Part shown: piece after piece, positions 1 to 7,731 of the stretch
Numbering within the stretch: position 1 is the stretch's first letter
Layout of the letters: every line of letters starts with the position of its first letter
Source of the DNA: JACJYE01 sp964432875
GTDB lineage: Bacteria > Bacteroidota > Bacteroidia > Chitinophagales > Saprospiraceae
Direction of reading: 5' to 3'
NCBI GenBank assembly: GCA_964432875.1
Contig: CAYSPJ010000005.1
Coordinates: forward strand, 21,278 to 85,277
DNA length: 64,000 nt
Made by a program: the position numbers and the translations under genes
The notes under the pieces: model-generated
The model's database searches: none
What the model saw: only the letters and a program-made list of their open reading frames with translations
What the model was told of the DNA's origin: nothing

Positions 1-918
1 CTCAGGCGGGGTAAAAGGGCTGGCGTTGCTGGCCGAAGGCCCGGGGCTGGGCTGCCCCTGGTGTATTTCCAGCTCGGTTTCGCTTTGGCGCTGGGATTCA
101 GCGATTTTTCGCAGCTCTTCCTCTGACAACTCGAGCGACAATTGGCCTGGTTTCCCCACCGGCACTGCGGCAGGCTTGCCTTGATAACTGCTGCTTTCCC
201 CAAATAAGTCCTCTTCATCTTGATCACCGGGGTGCAGCACAGCAGCGGGCTGCCGCCGATCGCCTTCAGCTTTGCGGTTTGGCAGGCGCCCCGTCACCCA
301 GTCAGTGAGGTAGGCTTGACTGTCCCGCACCGCACTTTGGAACGTGACTTCATTAAAGTTGGGGTTGATATTCCACACGATAATCCCGAAAAGCAAGAAG
401 AACAGTAAGACGATCATACCTGCTGTGCCTACAAAGCTGACCAGCCACTTGCTCACCGCTTCCCCAAAGGCGCCGCCTACTGGGAAAGCCACGCTGCCGC
501 CTACGAATTCAAAGAAGACCGAGGCGGCCAGCATGATCAATAGCCACAGTCGGAACCTTGGCCATAAGGTGTGCAGCGGTGCACGCCTGATCAGTGCCAG
601 GCCCATCGTCACCAGGATCACTATTAATATATAGGAGGGGAGGCCAAAACCCCAGTAGAAAAACATATTCGATATGATGGCGCCCAAGCGGCCCAGCCAG
701 TTGGCCATATCCATGCCGCTCTCCAGTAGCAATGCCCAGGAAAAACGCAGTACGCGATCTTGGTCTTGGCTCCAGGTGAAGAGGTAGGAGGTGAACGCAA
801 TAAAGAGGTACAAGGCGGAAAATAAGCAAAGTATGCCAACGAGTTTGGGGACTCGCTCATCATTGATCCCAAGCCTTAAACTCAACTGCCCTGTTTTCTT
901 CCGATTTTTTGCCGCCAT
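1..918 (-). CDS. ftsK: DNA translocase FtsK, N-terminal part (runs off the left edge)
   Basis: Open frame from ATG at 918 to the window edge, 306 codons with no stop. FtsK anchors at the division septum and pumps chromosome termini into daughter cells. Seen here: a basic N-terminus (MAAKNRKKTG), then about four hydrophobic segments (roughly residues 20-40, 75-105, 120-150, 160-190). The first loop carries NWLGRLGAIIS, characteristic of the FtsK 4TM domain. After residue about 200 the chain becomes a polar Pro/Gln/Glu-rich linker, as in FtsK. The RecA-like motor and gamma domain would lie beyond position 1. It is transcribed away from the regulator at 1107. Identification rests on the 4TM motif and the linker, since the motor is not visible. 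Confidence 0.88.
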   Translation of the reverse strand, partial: MAAKNRKKTGQLSLRLGINDERVPKLVGILCLFSALYLFIAFTSYLFTWSQDQDRVLRFSWALLLESGMDMANWLGRLGAIISNMFFYWGFGLPSYILIVILVTMGLALIRRAPLHTLWPRFRLWLLIMLAASVFFEFVGGSVAFPVGGAFGEAVSKWLVSFVGTAGMIVLLFFLLFGIIVWNINPNFNEVTFQSAVRDSQAYLTDWVTGRLPNRKAEGDRRQPAAVLHPGDQDEEDLFGESSSYQGKPAAVPVGKPGQLSLELSEEELRKIAESQRQSETELEIHQGQPSPGPSASNASPFTPPE

Positions 919-948
919 TCTGTTTTGCTCTGTCTGCTCAATTTCCTA

Positions 949-956
949 CAAAAATA
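949..956 (-). promoter_or_regulatory. Candidate Bacteroidota -7 box for ftsK
   Basis: Read on the minus strand this is TATTTTTG, an exact match to the Bacteroidota sigma-ABfr -7 consensus TAnnTTTG, 30 bases before the ftsK ATG. No clear TTG -33 element is seen at the usual distance. Confidence 0.5.
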
Positions 957-1075
957 GACATTAATTGGGTTTATGAAAACCTATTAGCGGCAAGTTAGCT
1001 AAAAAAAATTAAAAAAAAACATTGAATTGATTTGTTTTGTGAAATATTTTGTTTTAATTTGCAAACCAAAAGCTT

Positions 1076-1083
1076 TACTTTTG
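1076..1083 (+). promoter_or_regulatory. Candidate -7 box for the S24 regulator
   Basis: TACTTTTG matches TAnnTTTG exactly and lies 23 bases before the ATG at 1107. TTTG sequences occur at 1048-1051 and 1058-1061, but neither has ideal -33 spacing. The surrounding 160 bases are strongly AT-rich and shared with the divergent ftsK promoter, so autoregulation could affect both genes. Confidence 0.5.
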
Positions 1084-1106
1084 TTTAAAACAACAACGTA
1101 GCCATT

Positions 1107-1844
1107 ATGATACGAGAAGACAGGCTCGAGTTAAACGAGCGTTTTATCAAGGTTTTCAAAATGCTGGAGGAGAAGGGCGAAATCGTCAAAAACGACCGCG
1201 CCGGCAAAGGCATGGGCGATTTTGCCGAGCGCATCCTCGGCAATAAATCTTATGGCCATATTATCCGGGCTTTCCTCAACCCCGAAGACAAGCGCTGTAT
1301 TGACTACCGGCACGCCCGCGTGCTTTGTGAAGAGTACGGCGTCAATGAATCGTACATGATCGATGGCCAGGGCGAGCCCTTCGGCATGGAGGCGCCAAAA
1401 TACTTCTTCGACGAAGGCGAGAGCCCCCGGCCTAAAGGCAATATCCTCTTTACTTCCACGGAGGCTTTCGCCGGTAGCGCCGTTGATGTCGGCAGCTTCG
1501 CCCGCGAAGGCCTGGAATACTTCAGCATCCCGGGCCTGTTAGGTAGCGGGCTCGTCGCCTTCCCGATCAAAGGCAATAGCATGGAGCCGGTCATTATTGA
1601 TGGAGACGTGGTCGTCTGCCGCGAAATCAGCGGCATGTACGAGTTGAAAGACAATAAAATATACGCCATCAAAAATAATGGCCAGGTGTGGGTCAAGTAT
1701 GTGCAGCGTATCTCTGATTCTCGTGGGCGTACGACGCACCTAAAGCTTATTTCCGCCAACCACCTCGAACACGACCCCTTTGTCGAAGAGGTCAACGAGT
1801 ACACCCGGCTCTATCAGGTCGTGCGCCGCATCAGCGATTTGTGA
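1107..1844 (+). CDS. LexA/CI-like transcriptional regulator with S24 self-cleavage domain
   Basis: 245 aa. The C-terminal half is an S24 (LexA/UmuD/CI) peptidase fold. KGNSMEP places the nucleophile at Ser158, followed by IDGDVVV, and the general-base Lys is Lys197 in VWVKYV. The spacing of 39 residues is close to that of LexA. An Ala-Gly pair (A122-G123, in EAFAGSA) upstream is a plausible autocleavage site. The N-terminal about 90 residues are helical and probably DNA-binding, but no textbook LexA winged helix is obvious. In this family RecA filaments trigger cleavage and derepression. It is divergent from ftsK across an AT-rich region. It may be a LexA-like SOS regulator or a stress or phage-type repressor; the target is inferred, not seen. 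Confidence 0.82.
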   Translation: MIREDRLELNERFIKVFKMLEEKGEIVKNDRAGKGMGDFAERILGNKSYGHIIRAFLNPEDKRCIDYRHARVLCEEYGVNESYMIDGQGEPFGMEAPKYFFDEGESPRPKGNILFTSTEAFAGSAVDVGSFAREGLEYFSIPGLLGSGLVAFPIKGNSMEPVIIDGDVVVCREISGMYELKDNKIYAIKNNGQVWVKYVQRISDSRGRTTHLKLISANHLEHDPFVEEVNEYTRLYQVVRRISDL

Positions 1845-2392
1845 TTTTGTTGAAACAAATGATTGCGTTTTGTTGGCAAAGATGTCGCTTTTACGGGTAA
1901 AGGGGGGATAAGCTCTAAGCCTCAATCTGCCACGATGAGGCAAAGGCTGCTCCTTCGCGTTTATGACAATACAAAAAATTCAAAAAGCCTGCCTATCGTA
2001 AAGGCCTGGTGCGGCTCCCCTATGCAAGCCCTGCCTCTAAGGCCATCAGACGCATTTAAGTAATATCCTGCTGTTTAATACTCGCTCCCGATTGTCGCTG
2101 CGCGATAATCTGGGAGTTTTTTGTTTCAATGGGCTGTTGTGCTCCTTTTGCGATGAGGCCACCAGCGTGCCGCCGCCGTAGGCAGGAGCGATTAGCTGTG
2201 GAAAACGCGCGAAACACGATCGTGTACGTGCAGCTGATTCGGAGAAGAGGCTGTCTCAAATGGGACGAAGTGACATCTCGCCTGAATGAGGTGAAGCTTG
2301 CACAAGAAATGCGGCTTCTGTTGTAAAATAATTTCTCGCATATAACAGAAGAGGCTACTCTCCCCCCGCAGATGGTTATGAGTCCTCCCAAC
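1845..2392. other. 548-base region without a supported gene
   Basis: Short ORFs here (up to 67 codons) have no recognisable product and no good start context. The only structure noted is a degenerate copy of the hairpin repeat at 2261-2300, which is better preserved at 28.8 and 45.9 kb. The stretch also holds short GC-rich imperfect inverted repeats. Confidence 0.6.
2261..2300 (+). repeat. Degenerate copy of the GACATCCCG hairpin repeat
   Basis: The block GACGAAGTGACATCTCG followed by CCTGAATGAGGTGAAGC aligns with the three identical units at 45.9-46.05 kb (GAAGTGACATCCCG then TCTGAACGAAGTGAAGC), with a few substitutions. The right arm of the stem is eroded. Confidence 0.55.
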
Positions 2393-3112
2393 TCATTTGT
2401 TATCCTGCCGGGCAAAGACTTTGCGCAATAAGTCCGTCGTGCGGGAGCTGACGTCTGTGCGGATCTGCTTCTCTTTTTTTTCCACCATCGAGAACAGCCC
2501 CTTGAGCGCTTCGCTGGTGACATAGTCGTCGAGGCTAGGGTTAGCTTTTTCCACGAAGGGGATTTTATTGTAGGTATTGACCGCGTCAGCCCAGTAAGTG
2601 CGTGCGTTGAACCGGTCAAGAGATTCGACGATGACGGGGTTGAACTCCTGGTATAGTCTGCTGTAAGTCGTGCGATTGAGATATTGAGTAGCGGCGTTAT
2701 CGCTCCCCATGAGGATGTCCAGGGCATCAGTGAAGGTCATTTGCTTGATGGCGTCCGTAAAGATAGGCTTGGCTCGTTTGGCGGCGTCTTCGGCCCCGCG
2801 GTTGATCCTTTCCAGGATATTGGATTCCAGGTCGTTAAAACCGGGTACATTCCTCAGTTTATCGGCGACATTACGGGCCTCGGGCGGCAGCAATATTTTA
2901 TAAGGGCTTTTAAAGTAGCCATCTTGCCTGGAGAGGCGCTCAGCGCCTTCACCGATGCCCAATTCGAGGGCTTGTTTCAAGCCGGAGGCTATCTCGGCAG
3001 TAGTCAGGCCCTGGCCGCTGCCCGATAGGGTATCCAGCGTGCTTTGGATTTGCTGGGCTGTACAGGCCGAAAGGGCTAGGATGGACAGGAGCGCGGTGAT
3101 TTTTTTTACCAT
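2393..3112 (-). CDS. DUF4197-family lipoprotein
   Basis: 239 aa. The N-terminus MVKKITALLSILALSAC is a lipoprotein signal with lipobox LSAC (Cys17), so the mature protein should be lipid-anchored in the envelope. The rest is helical. It has the DUF4197 pattern: an early GLKQALELGIGEGAERLSRQDGY block, KILLPPEARNVADKLRNVPG, a central ILMGSDNAATQYL and the C-terminal SEALKGLFSMVEKKEKQIR. The family's biochemical role is unknown. folB ends 26 bases upstream on the same strand, so the two are probably co-transcribed from the promoter before folB. No functional link between them is evident. Confidence 0.83.
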   Translation of the reverse strand: MVKKITALLSILALSACTAQQIQSTLDTLSGSGQGLTTAEIASGLKQALELGIGEGAERLSRQDGYFKSPYKILLPPEARNVADKLRNVPGFNDLESNILERINRGAEDAAKRAKPIFTDAIKQMTFTDALDILMGSDNAATQYLNRTTYSRLYQEFNPVIVESLDRFNARTYWADAVNTYNKIPFVEKANPSLDDYVTSEALKGLFSMVEKKEKQIRTDVSSRTTDLLRKVFARQDNK

Positions 3113-3138
3113 TGTTTTGTGCTTAAGTTTTCTTGCGT

Positions 3139-3567
3139 TTATTTCCCCAATTTCTTGACTAACTCCAAATAGGTGAAATCTATTGTGCCAATAGAGGTTA
3201 CCACAGCTGCGCTATATACCCGGCCGCCGAGAGGAGGGTGCAGCTTTTGGAGGCGCACCATCACGCCCTCTACGTCGTCGAAGTAATCATCGATGCGGTT
3301 AATGATACGGCTGGCGAGAGTCTCGAGGAGCTTGGCTGGCTTGCGCATCTCGGCCTGGCAGATCAGGAAAGCCGTTTCATAGTTGACGGTGGTAGGCTTG
3401 TGTTCCTCTTCGCCTTCGCTCTGGTAGAGCTCATCCGTTTCAGCGGCGGCTTCCGCATCAGTTTGGATAATGAGGTCAACGACAAAATCATTGCCGATTA
3501 TATTTTCTTCTTCGTAGTAGCCATGATAGGCAAAAAAGCGCATCCCTTCCAAAATGATTAAAGCCAT
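3139..3567 (-). CDS. folB: Dihydroneopterin aldolase
   Basis: 142 aa. FolB cleaves 7,8-dihydroneopterin to 6-hydroxymethyl-dihydropterin and glycolaldehyde in folate synthesis. Seen: the N-terminal ILEGMRFFAYHGYYEEENIIGNDFVVDL, typical of the FolB fold with its GYHGxxxxE-type motif; a central VNYETAFLIC (the VNYxxL block); LLETLASRI; and VMVRLQKLHPPLGG. The usual family length is about 120 aa. The extra residues are an acidic stretch around residues 45-57 (ELYQSEGEEEHKP) between the first strands and the VNY block, where family members have a short loop. It is the first gene of a two-gene unit with the DUF4197 lipoprotein and is divergent from gcdH. Confidence 0.9.
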   Translation of the reverse strand: MALIILEGMRFFAYHGYYEEENIIGNDFVVDLIIQTDAEAAAETDELYQSEGEEEHKPTTVNYETAFLICQAEMRKPAKLLETLASRIINRIDDYFDDVEGVMVRLQKLHPPLGGRVYSAAVVTSIGTIDFTYLELVKKLGK

Positions 3568-3586
3568 AGCAGGTGTTTTATTATGT

Positions 3587-3594
3587 CAAATTTA
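3587..3594 (-). promoter_or_regulatory. Candidate -7 box for folB
   Basis: Minus strand TAAATTTG, an exact TAnnTTTG match, 19 bases before the folB start codon. It faces the gcdH promoter about 45 bases away, so the two genes share a compact divergent control region. Confidence 0.5.
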
Positions 3595-3638
3595 GGCAGC
3601 ATAATTTACTTGCCATAGTTTAAAAGGGGCTAATTGCT

Positions 3639-3646
3639 TACCTTTG
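3639..3646 (+). promoter_or_regulatory. Candidate -7 box for gcdH
   Basis: TACCTTTG matches TAnnTTTG exactly. It puts transcription start near 3652. That argues against translation from the in-frame TTG at 3656 and for the ATG at 3713. Confidence 0.5.
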
Positions 3647-3712
3647 CCTTGATTTTTGGCTCGGCCTGCGAAAGGAGAGCCAACCCTGGCCAAAATCCAA
3701 AAAAGAAATACG

Positions 3713-4936
3713 ATGGATAACAAAACAAATGGCGCCGCAGGCGTAATCGCAAAGAAAGCTCGGGAAGACCGCTTCCAGGGGCATGATTACTACAATATTG
3801 ATGCATTGCTAGATGATGGCCACCTTTTGGCCCGCGATGCTGTGCGCACTTGGGTGAAGCAGGAAGTGAGCCCCATTATCGAAGAATATGCTGAAAAGGC
3901 CCAGTGCCCCACCCACCTGTTTAAAGGGCTGGCGGAAATCGGAGCTTTTGGCCCCAGCCTGCCGGAAGAATACGGCGGCGGCGGCATGGATGAAATGGCT
4001 TATGGCATCATCATGCAGGAGCTCGAGCGCGGCGATTCCGGCATCCGCTCCATGGCTTCGGTGCAAGGCTCGCTGGTGATGTACCCCATCTACCGGTTTG
4101 GCTCGGAGGAGCAAAAGCGGAAGTACTTGCCCAAGCTAGGGCGGGGAGAACTGATCGGCTGCTTTGGCCTGACGGAGCCAGACCACGGCTCTAACCCCAG
4201 CGGCATGATCACCAATATCAAAGATGACGGCGACGCCTACATCCTCAATGGCGCCAAGATGTGGATTACCAACTCACCTATCGCCGATCTGGCGGTGGTG
4301 TGGGCTAAGGATGAGGAAGGTGTAGTGCGCGGCATGATTGTCGAAAAAGACATGCCGGGATTCTCTGCACCGGAAATCCACGGCAAGTGGTCGTTGCGGG
4401 CTTCTATTACCGGCGAATTGGTCTTTGAAGACGTGCGTGTGCCCAAGGAAAACGTCTTCCCGGAAATCAGGGGGATGAAGGGGCCCTTGTCCTGTTTATC
4501 AAAAGCCCGTTATGGCATCGCCTGGGGCGTCATCGGTGCAGCAATGGACTGTTATGATTCGGCCCTGCGCTATTCGCTGGAGAGAGAGCAGTTTGGCCGC
4601 CCCATCGGAGCTTTCCAGTTGACCCAGAAAAAATTGGCGGAGATGATTACCGAAATCACCAAAGCACAGTTGCTGGCCTGGCGGCTCGGCAGCCTGGCCA
4701 ACGAGGGTAAGGCCACGCCGGCCCAGATATCCATGGCCAAGCGCAACAACGTACAAATCGCCCTGGAAATCGCTCGCGAAGCCCGGCAAATCCACGGCGG
4801 CATGGGCATCACCAACGAATACCCCGTAATGCGCCACCTGATGAACCTGGAAACGGTACTGACTTACGAAGGCACCCACGATATCCACCTGCTGATTACC
4901 GGCATGGACGTCACTGGCTTGAATGCCTTTGAATAG
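3713..4936 (+). CDS. gcdH: Glutaryl-CoA dehydrogenase (acyl-CoA dehydrogenase family)
   Basis: 407 aa from ATG 3713; the frame is open to a TTG at 3656, rejected because it sits at the predicted transcription start. This FAD flavoprotein oxidatively decarboxylates glutaryl-CoA to crotonyl-CoA in lysine/tryptophan degradation. Seen: N-terminal helical domain with LPEEYGGGGM; the FAD-binding GCFGLTEPDHGSNPSGM and KMWITNSPIADLAVVWAK blocks; ARYGIAWGVIGAA, closely matching glutaryl-CoA dehydrogenases; ARQIHGGMGI; and TYEGTHDIHLLI with catalytic-base Glu386. Length is normal for the family. It is monocistronic, followed by a strong hairpin. Other acyl-CoA dehydrogenases share the fold, but ARYGIAWG together with EGTHDIH favours this one. 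Confidence 0.9.
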   Translation: MDNKTNGAAGVIAKKAREDRFQGHDYYNIDALLDDGHLLARDAVRTWVKQEVSPIIEEYAEKAQCPTHLFKGLAEIGAFGPSLPEEYGGGGMDEMAYGIIMQELERGDSGIRSMASVQGSLVMYPIYRFGSEEQKRKYLPKLGRGELIGCFGLTEPDHGSNPSGMITNIKDDGDAYILNGAKMWITNSPIADLAVVWAKDEEGVVRGMIVEKDMPGFSAPEIHGKWSLRASITGELVFEDVRVPKENVFPEIRGMKGPLSCLSKARYGIAWGVIGAAMDCYDSALRYSLEREQFGRPIGAFQLTQKKLAEMITEITKAQLLAWRLGSLANEGKATPAQISMAKRNNVQIALEIAREARQIHGGMGITNEYPVMRHLMNLETVLTYEGTHDIHLLITGMDVTGLNAFE

Positions 4937-4951
4937 CAGTTTCCCCCTTTG

Positions 4952-4995
4952 AAAAAGCAACTTTTCAGGCGATAATCGCCAAAAAGTTGCTTTTT
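4952..4995 (+). terminator. Rho-independent terminator after gcdH
   Basis: Arms AAAAAGCAACTTTT (from 4952) and AAAAGTTGCTTTTT (to 4995) are perfect complements. The loop contains a second small palindrome (GGCGATAATCGCC). The T-run completes it for the plus strand, 16 bases after the gcdH stop. Confidence 0.85.
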
Positions 4996-5070
4996 CTGTA
5001 CAATAGGTGCCGATTTTACAACAAAATCGCCCCTGCTTGGCGTTGATACAAAAGCAAATAAATTTCAGAA

Positions 5071-6261
5071 ATGAGGAAACGCACTGCTCTTATTCTCCTT
5101 TTGGCCATATTCACCTCTTCCTGGGGGATTAGCCAGGAGGAACCTATTTATCTCACCAATCCTTCTTTTGAGGATATGCCCCGCCATAGTAAAGCCCCAA
5201 CTGGCTGGGCGGACTGTGGCTTCCCGGGCGAATCTGAACCTGATGTGCAGCCCAGTGGCGACTTTAGCGTCACCAAGGCTGCTTTCCACGGCAATACTTA
5301 CCTGGGGTTGGTGGTACGCGACAACGATACCTGGGAGGCGGTGGCCCAACGGCTCAGCCGCCCTATGAAAAAAGGGCAATGTTATGAATTTAGCCTGCAC
5401 CTGGCGCGTTCTGAATTGTATATCAGCATGAGCCGCGTCAGTAATGAGACGACCAACTACGCCACGCCGGCCAAGGTGCGTATCTATGGCGGGTTTGGGC
5501 CTTGCGACAAGAAGTATCTGCTAGGAGAGAGCCCGCTGGTAATCAGCCACCGTTGGCTGCAGTACAACTTCAAATTTGAGCCGATAGCAGATTATACCTA
5601 CATCACGATCCAGGCTTTCTACGAAACGCCTACCCTATTCCCTTATAATGGAAATGTGCTGGTGGATAATGCTTCGCCCATCAAGCCCATATCTTGTAAG
5701 GAGACAGTGCCGGATGAGCCAGTGGAGTCTCAGCCCGAGATAAGCCAGGTAGAACAGCCCCGCCAGCCAGAGCAGCCTCGCCCGCGGCCTACCCCGCCCA
5801 GCCCGGCCAATACCGATACTACGCCTAAGTCTCCTGCTCCTAAGCCGGAGCCAGAGCCCGAAAAGACTTTGGCAGGCGTAAAACGCGCTGATTTGTCGAA
5901 GGGGCAAACCATCCGCCTGGATAACCTCTACTTCGAGTCTGACAGTAGCCGCATCCGAAGGGAATCTTATAAACTACTGGATGAGGTCTACGAATTCCTC
6001 GCCAAAAATGCCGATGTAGTAGTCGAAGTCGGGGGCCATACGAATAGCCTCCCCCCGGAGGATTATTGCGACCGCCTCTCTACCGAACGGGCAAAATCCG
6101 TGGTGGATTACCTGGCGAGCAAAGGCATTTCCCGCAAGCGCCTCCAGTACAAAGGATATGGCAAGCGAGACCCTATCGCTTCCAACAAAACGCCATACGG
6201 GCGCAGTAAAAACCAGCGGGTTGAGATTAAAATCCTGGACTTGAAAGATGGTAGTGGTTGA
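5071..6261 (+). CDS. Secreted protein with N-terminal beta-sandwich-like region and C-terminal OmpA domain
   Basis: 396 aa. Signal peptide residues 1-22 (ending SSWGIS-Q). Residues about 25-210 look like a beta-sandwich carbohydrate-binding-type module: it opens ITNPSFEDMP-like (LTNPSFEDMP) and closes GNVLVDNASPIKPI, as in galactose-binding-like modules. Residues about 215-280 are a Pro/Glu/Gln-rich linker. Residues about 285-390 are an OmpA/MotB peptidoglycan-binding domain, with LYFESDSSRIRRESYKLLD, VVVEVGGHTNS, LSTERAKSVVDYL and YGKRDPIASN...RSKNQRVEIKI. It probably tethers the outer membrane or a surface module to peptidoglycan. The combination of domains is less common than an OmpA beta-barrel or TPR fusion. 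It converges on aroA. Confidence 0.8.
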   Translation: MRKRTALILLLAIFTSSWGISQEEPIYLTNPSFEDMPRHSKAPTGWADCGFPGESEPDVQPSGDFSVTKAAFHGNTYLGLVVRDNDTWEAVAQRLSRPMKKGQCYEFSLHLARSELYISMSRVSNETTNYATPAKVRIYGGFGPCDKKYLLGESPLVISHRWLQYNFKFEPIADYTYITIQAFYETPTLFPYNGNVLVDNASPIKPISCKETVPDEPVESQPEISQVEQPRQPEQPRPRPTPPSPANTDTTPKSPAPKPEPEPEKTLAGVKRADLSKGQTIRLDNLYFESDSSRIRRESYKLLDEVYEFLAKNADVVVEVGGHTNSLPPEDYCDRLSTERAKSVVDYLASKGISRKRLQYKGYGKRDPIASNKTPYGRSKNQRVEIKILDLKDGSG

Positions 6262-6338
6262 GTGTCCAGCCTCTTTTTAGCCGCTTGCCGTTATCATGAT
6301 CAGGGCTTGAACATGCTCCTGTATAGCAGCAAGCCTGC

Positions 6339-7592
6339 TTAGCGCTCCTCTACTACGAAGCCCAAGCGCTGTAAATCCTCCCAGAAGGCAGGATAAGATT
6401 TCACCACGACTTCCGGCTCGGCAATGCGGATGGGCCCCAAGATCGCCAGTGGTGCAAAAGCCATCGCCATGCGATGGTCTTCATAGGTGTCAAACACGGG
6501 AAGCCCCGCTACTTGAGCTTTACCTGATATTTGATAATGCTGAGCGTCCGAGCTATCGCCCTCGAGGCCCGGGCTTGGGGTTAGGCTTGCTCCCACTTTG
6601 GCCAGCTCGGCATGCAAAGCGGCGATGCGGTCGGTCTCCTTGATGCGCAAGGTTTCCAGTCCAGTAAATGCAGCTGGCACGCCCAGGGCAGCACACACCA
6701 CCGCCAAAGTTTGGGCCAGGTCGGGGCAGCGCAGGAAATCTTGTTCAAAGGCTATGGGCCGTGCCGGGCCGGTTTTAGACAGGCGGATGCCCCCCTGGTT
6801 GAAAGTAGTCTGCACTCCGAAGTTTTCCATCATCGGCACCAGTACGGCATCGCCTTGGACGCTTAGTTCAAACAAGCCGTTGAGCTGTAAATCTACTTCA
6901 TCGGCTAGTGCGGCCATCGCGTAGTAGTAAGAAGCGGCCGACCAGTCGGCTTCTACCGTAAATGAGCGGGCGCGATAGGCCTGAGGCGGCACATCGATGG
7001 TATTGCCTTCCCAGCGGCAGTGCACGCCAAAATACGCCATGAGATTGAGGGTCATCTCGATGTAGGGGCGCGACACGACCCGCCCTTCCAAGCGCAGCGT
7101 ACAGCCTGAAGGTAAAACCGGGGCGATCATCAGCAAGGCTGAAATGTACTGGCTGCTAGTACTGGCGGAAATGGATAGCTCCTGTTTATGCCCCAACCCT
7201 TGCGGGCTGCCGATGCGCAAGGGCGGATAGCCCTCCTTTTCCAGGTAGTCGATATGAGCGCCTAACTGGCGCAGGGCTTCAACCAGCAGGCCGATAGGGC
7301 GTTGTTTCATGCGTTCAGTGCCGGTGAGCACTTGGGTGCCTGGCTGTAAGGCCAGGTATGCAGTCATGAAGCGGAAAGTAGTGCCGGCCGCCCCGGCATC
7401 GAACAAGGTGTCGCTGCTCTGCAGGAGGTTGAGCAGCAGTTCGGTGTCCCGGGCATTAGCCAGGCAATGAATCGGGAAATCTTCGCCGCTCAAAGCGCGG
7501 ATGAGCAATGCCCGATTGCTGATACTCTTTGAGCCGGCCAGGCTGATTTCTCCTTTCAGTGCCTGTGGCTTGCGGTGCAGGGTATAGATCAT
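6339..7592 (-). CDS. aroA: 3-phosphoshikimate 1-carboxyvinyltransferase (EPSP synthase)
   Basis: 417 aa. Joins phosphoenolpyruvate to shikimate-3-phosphate in chorismate synthesis. Seen: N-terminal LAGSKSISNRALLI (the phosphate-binding Lys-Ser of the family), AGTTFRFMTAYLA in the first domain, GTERMKQRPIGLLVEALRQLGA, a central SSQYISALLMIAP, and the C-terminal ETLRIKETDRIAAL and YEDHRMAMAFAPLAI motifs. These cover both inside-out alpha/beta domains. Length is slightly below the usual 425-430. It starts at ATG 7592. It is preceded by the TPR gene on the same strand with a 139-base gap and is likely a separate unit. The gap to the convergent OmpA-domain gene is 77 bases. Confidence 0.95.
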   Translation of the reverse strand: MIYTLHRKPQALKGEISLAGSKSISNRALLIRALSGEDFPIHCLANARDTELLLNLLQSSDTLFDAGAAGTTFRFMTAYLALQPGTQVLTGTERMKQRPIGLLVEALRQLGAHIDYLEKEGYPPLRIGSPQGLGHKQELSISASTSSQYISALLMIAPVLPSGCTLRLEGRVVSRPYIEMTLNLMAYFGVHCRWEGNTIDVPPQAYRARSFTVEADWSAASYYYAMAALADEVDLQLNGLFELSVQGDAVLVPMMENFGVQTTFNQGGIRLSKTGPARPIAFEQDFLRCPDLAQTLAVVCAALGVPAAFTGLETLRIKETDRIAALHAELAKVGASLTPSPGLEGDSSDAQHYQISGKAQVAGLPVFDTYEDHRMAMAFAPLAILGPIRIAEPEVVVKSYPAFWEDLQRLGFVVEER

Positions 7593-7731
7593 AGGATAAA
7601 ACTTTTTTCTTTGGCAAAATTGGAGTGGGGGGGGCCGCGTGAGACAAGGGCTTTGCCTCTAGCACATTTATTTCACGGGGCTGGCTCCCTACTAGCGATA
7701 GCGCACTCCAATGGCCAAAGAACTAACTTTT

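Noticed and set aside
2056..2727. 223-codon minus-strand ORF
   Set aside because: Overlaps the DUF4197 lipoprotein gene in another frame and has a Ser/Arg/Pro-rich shadow composition.
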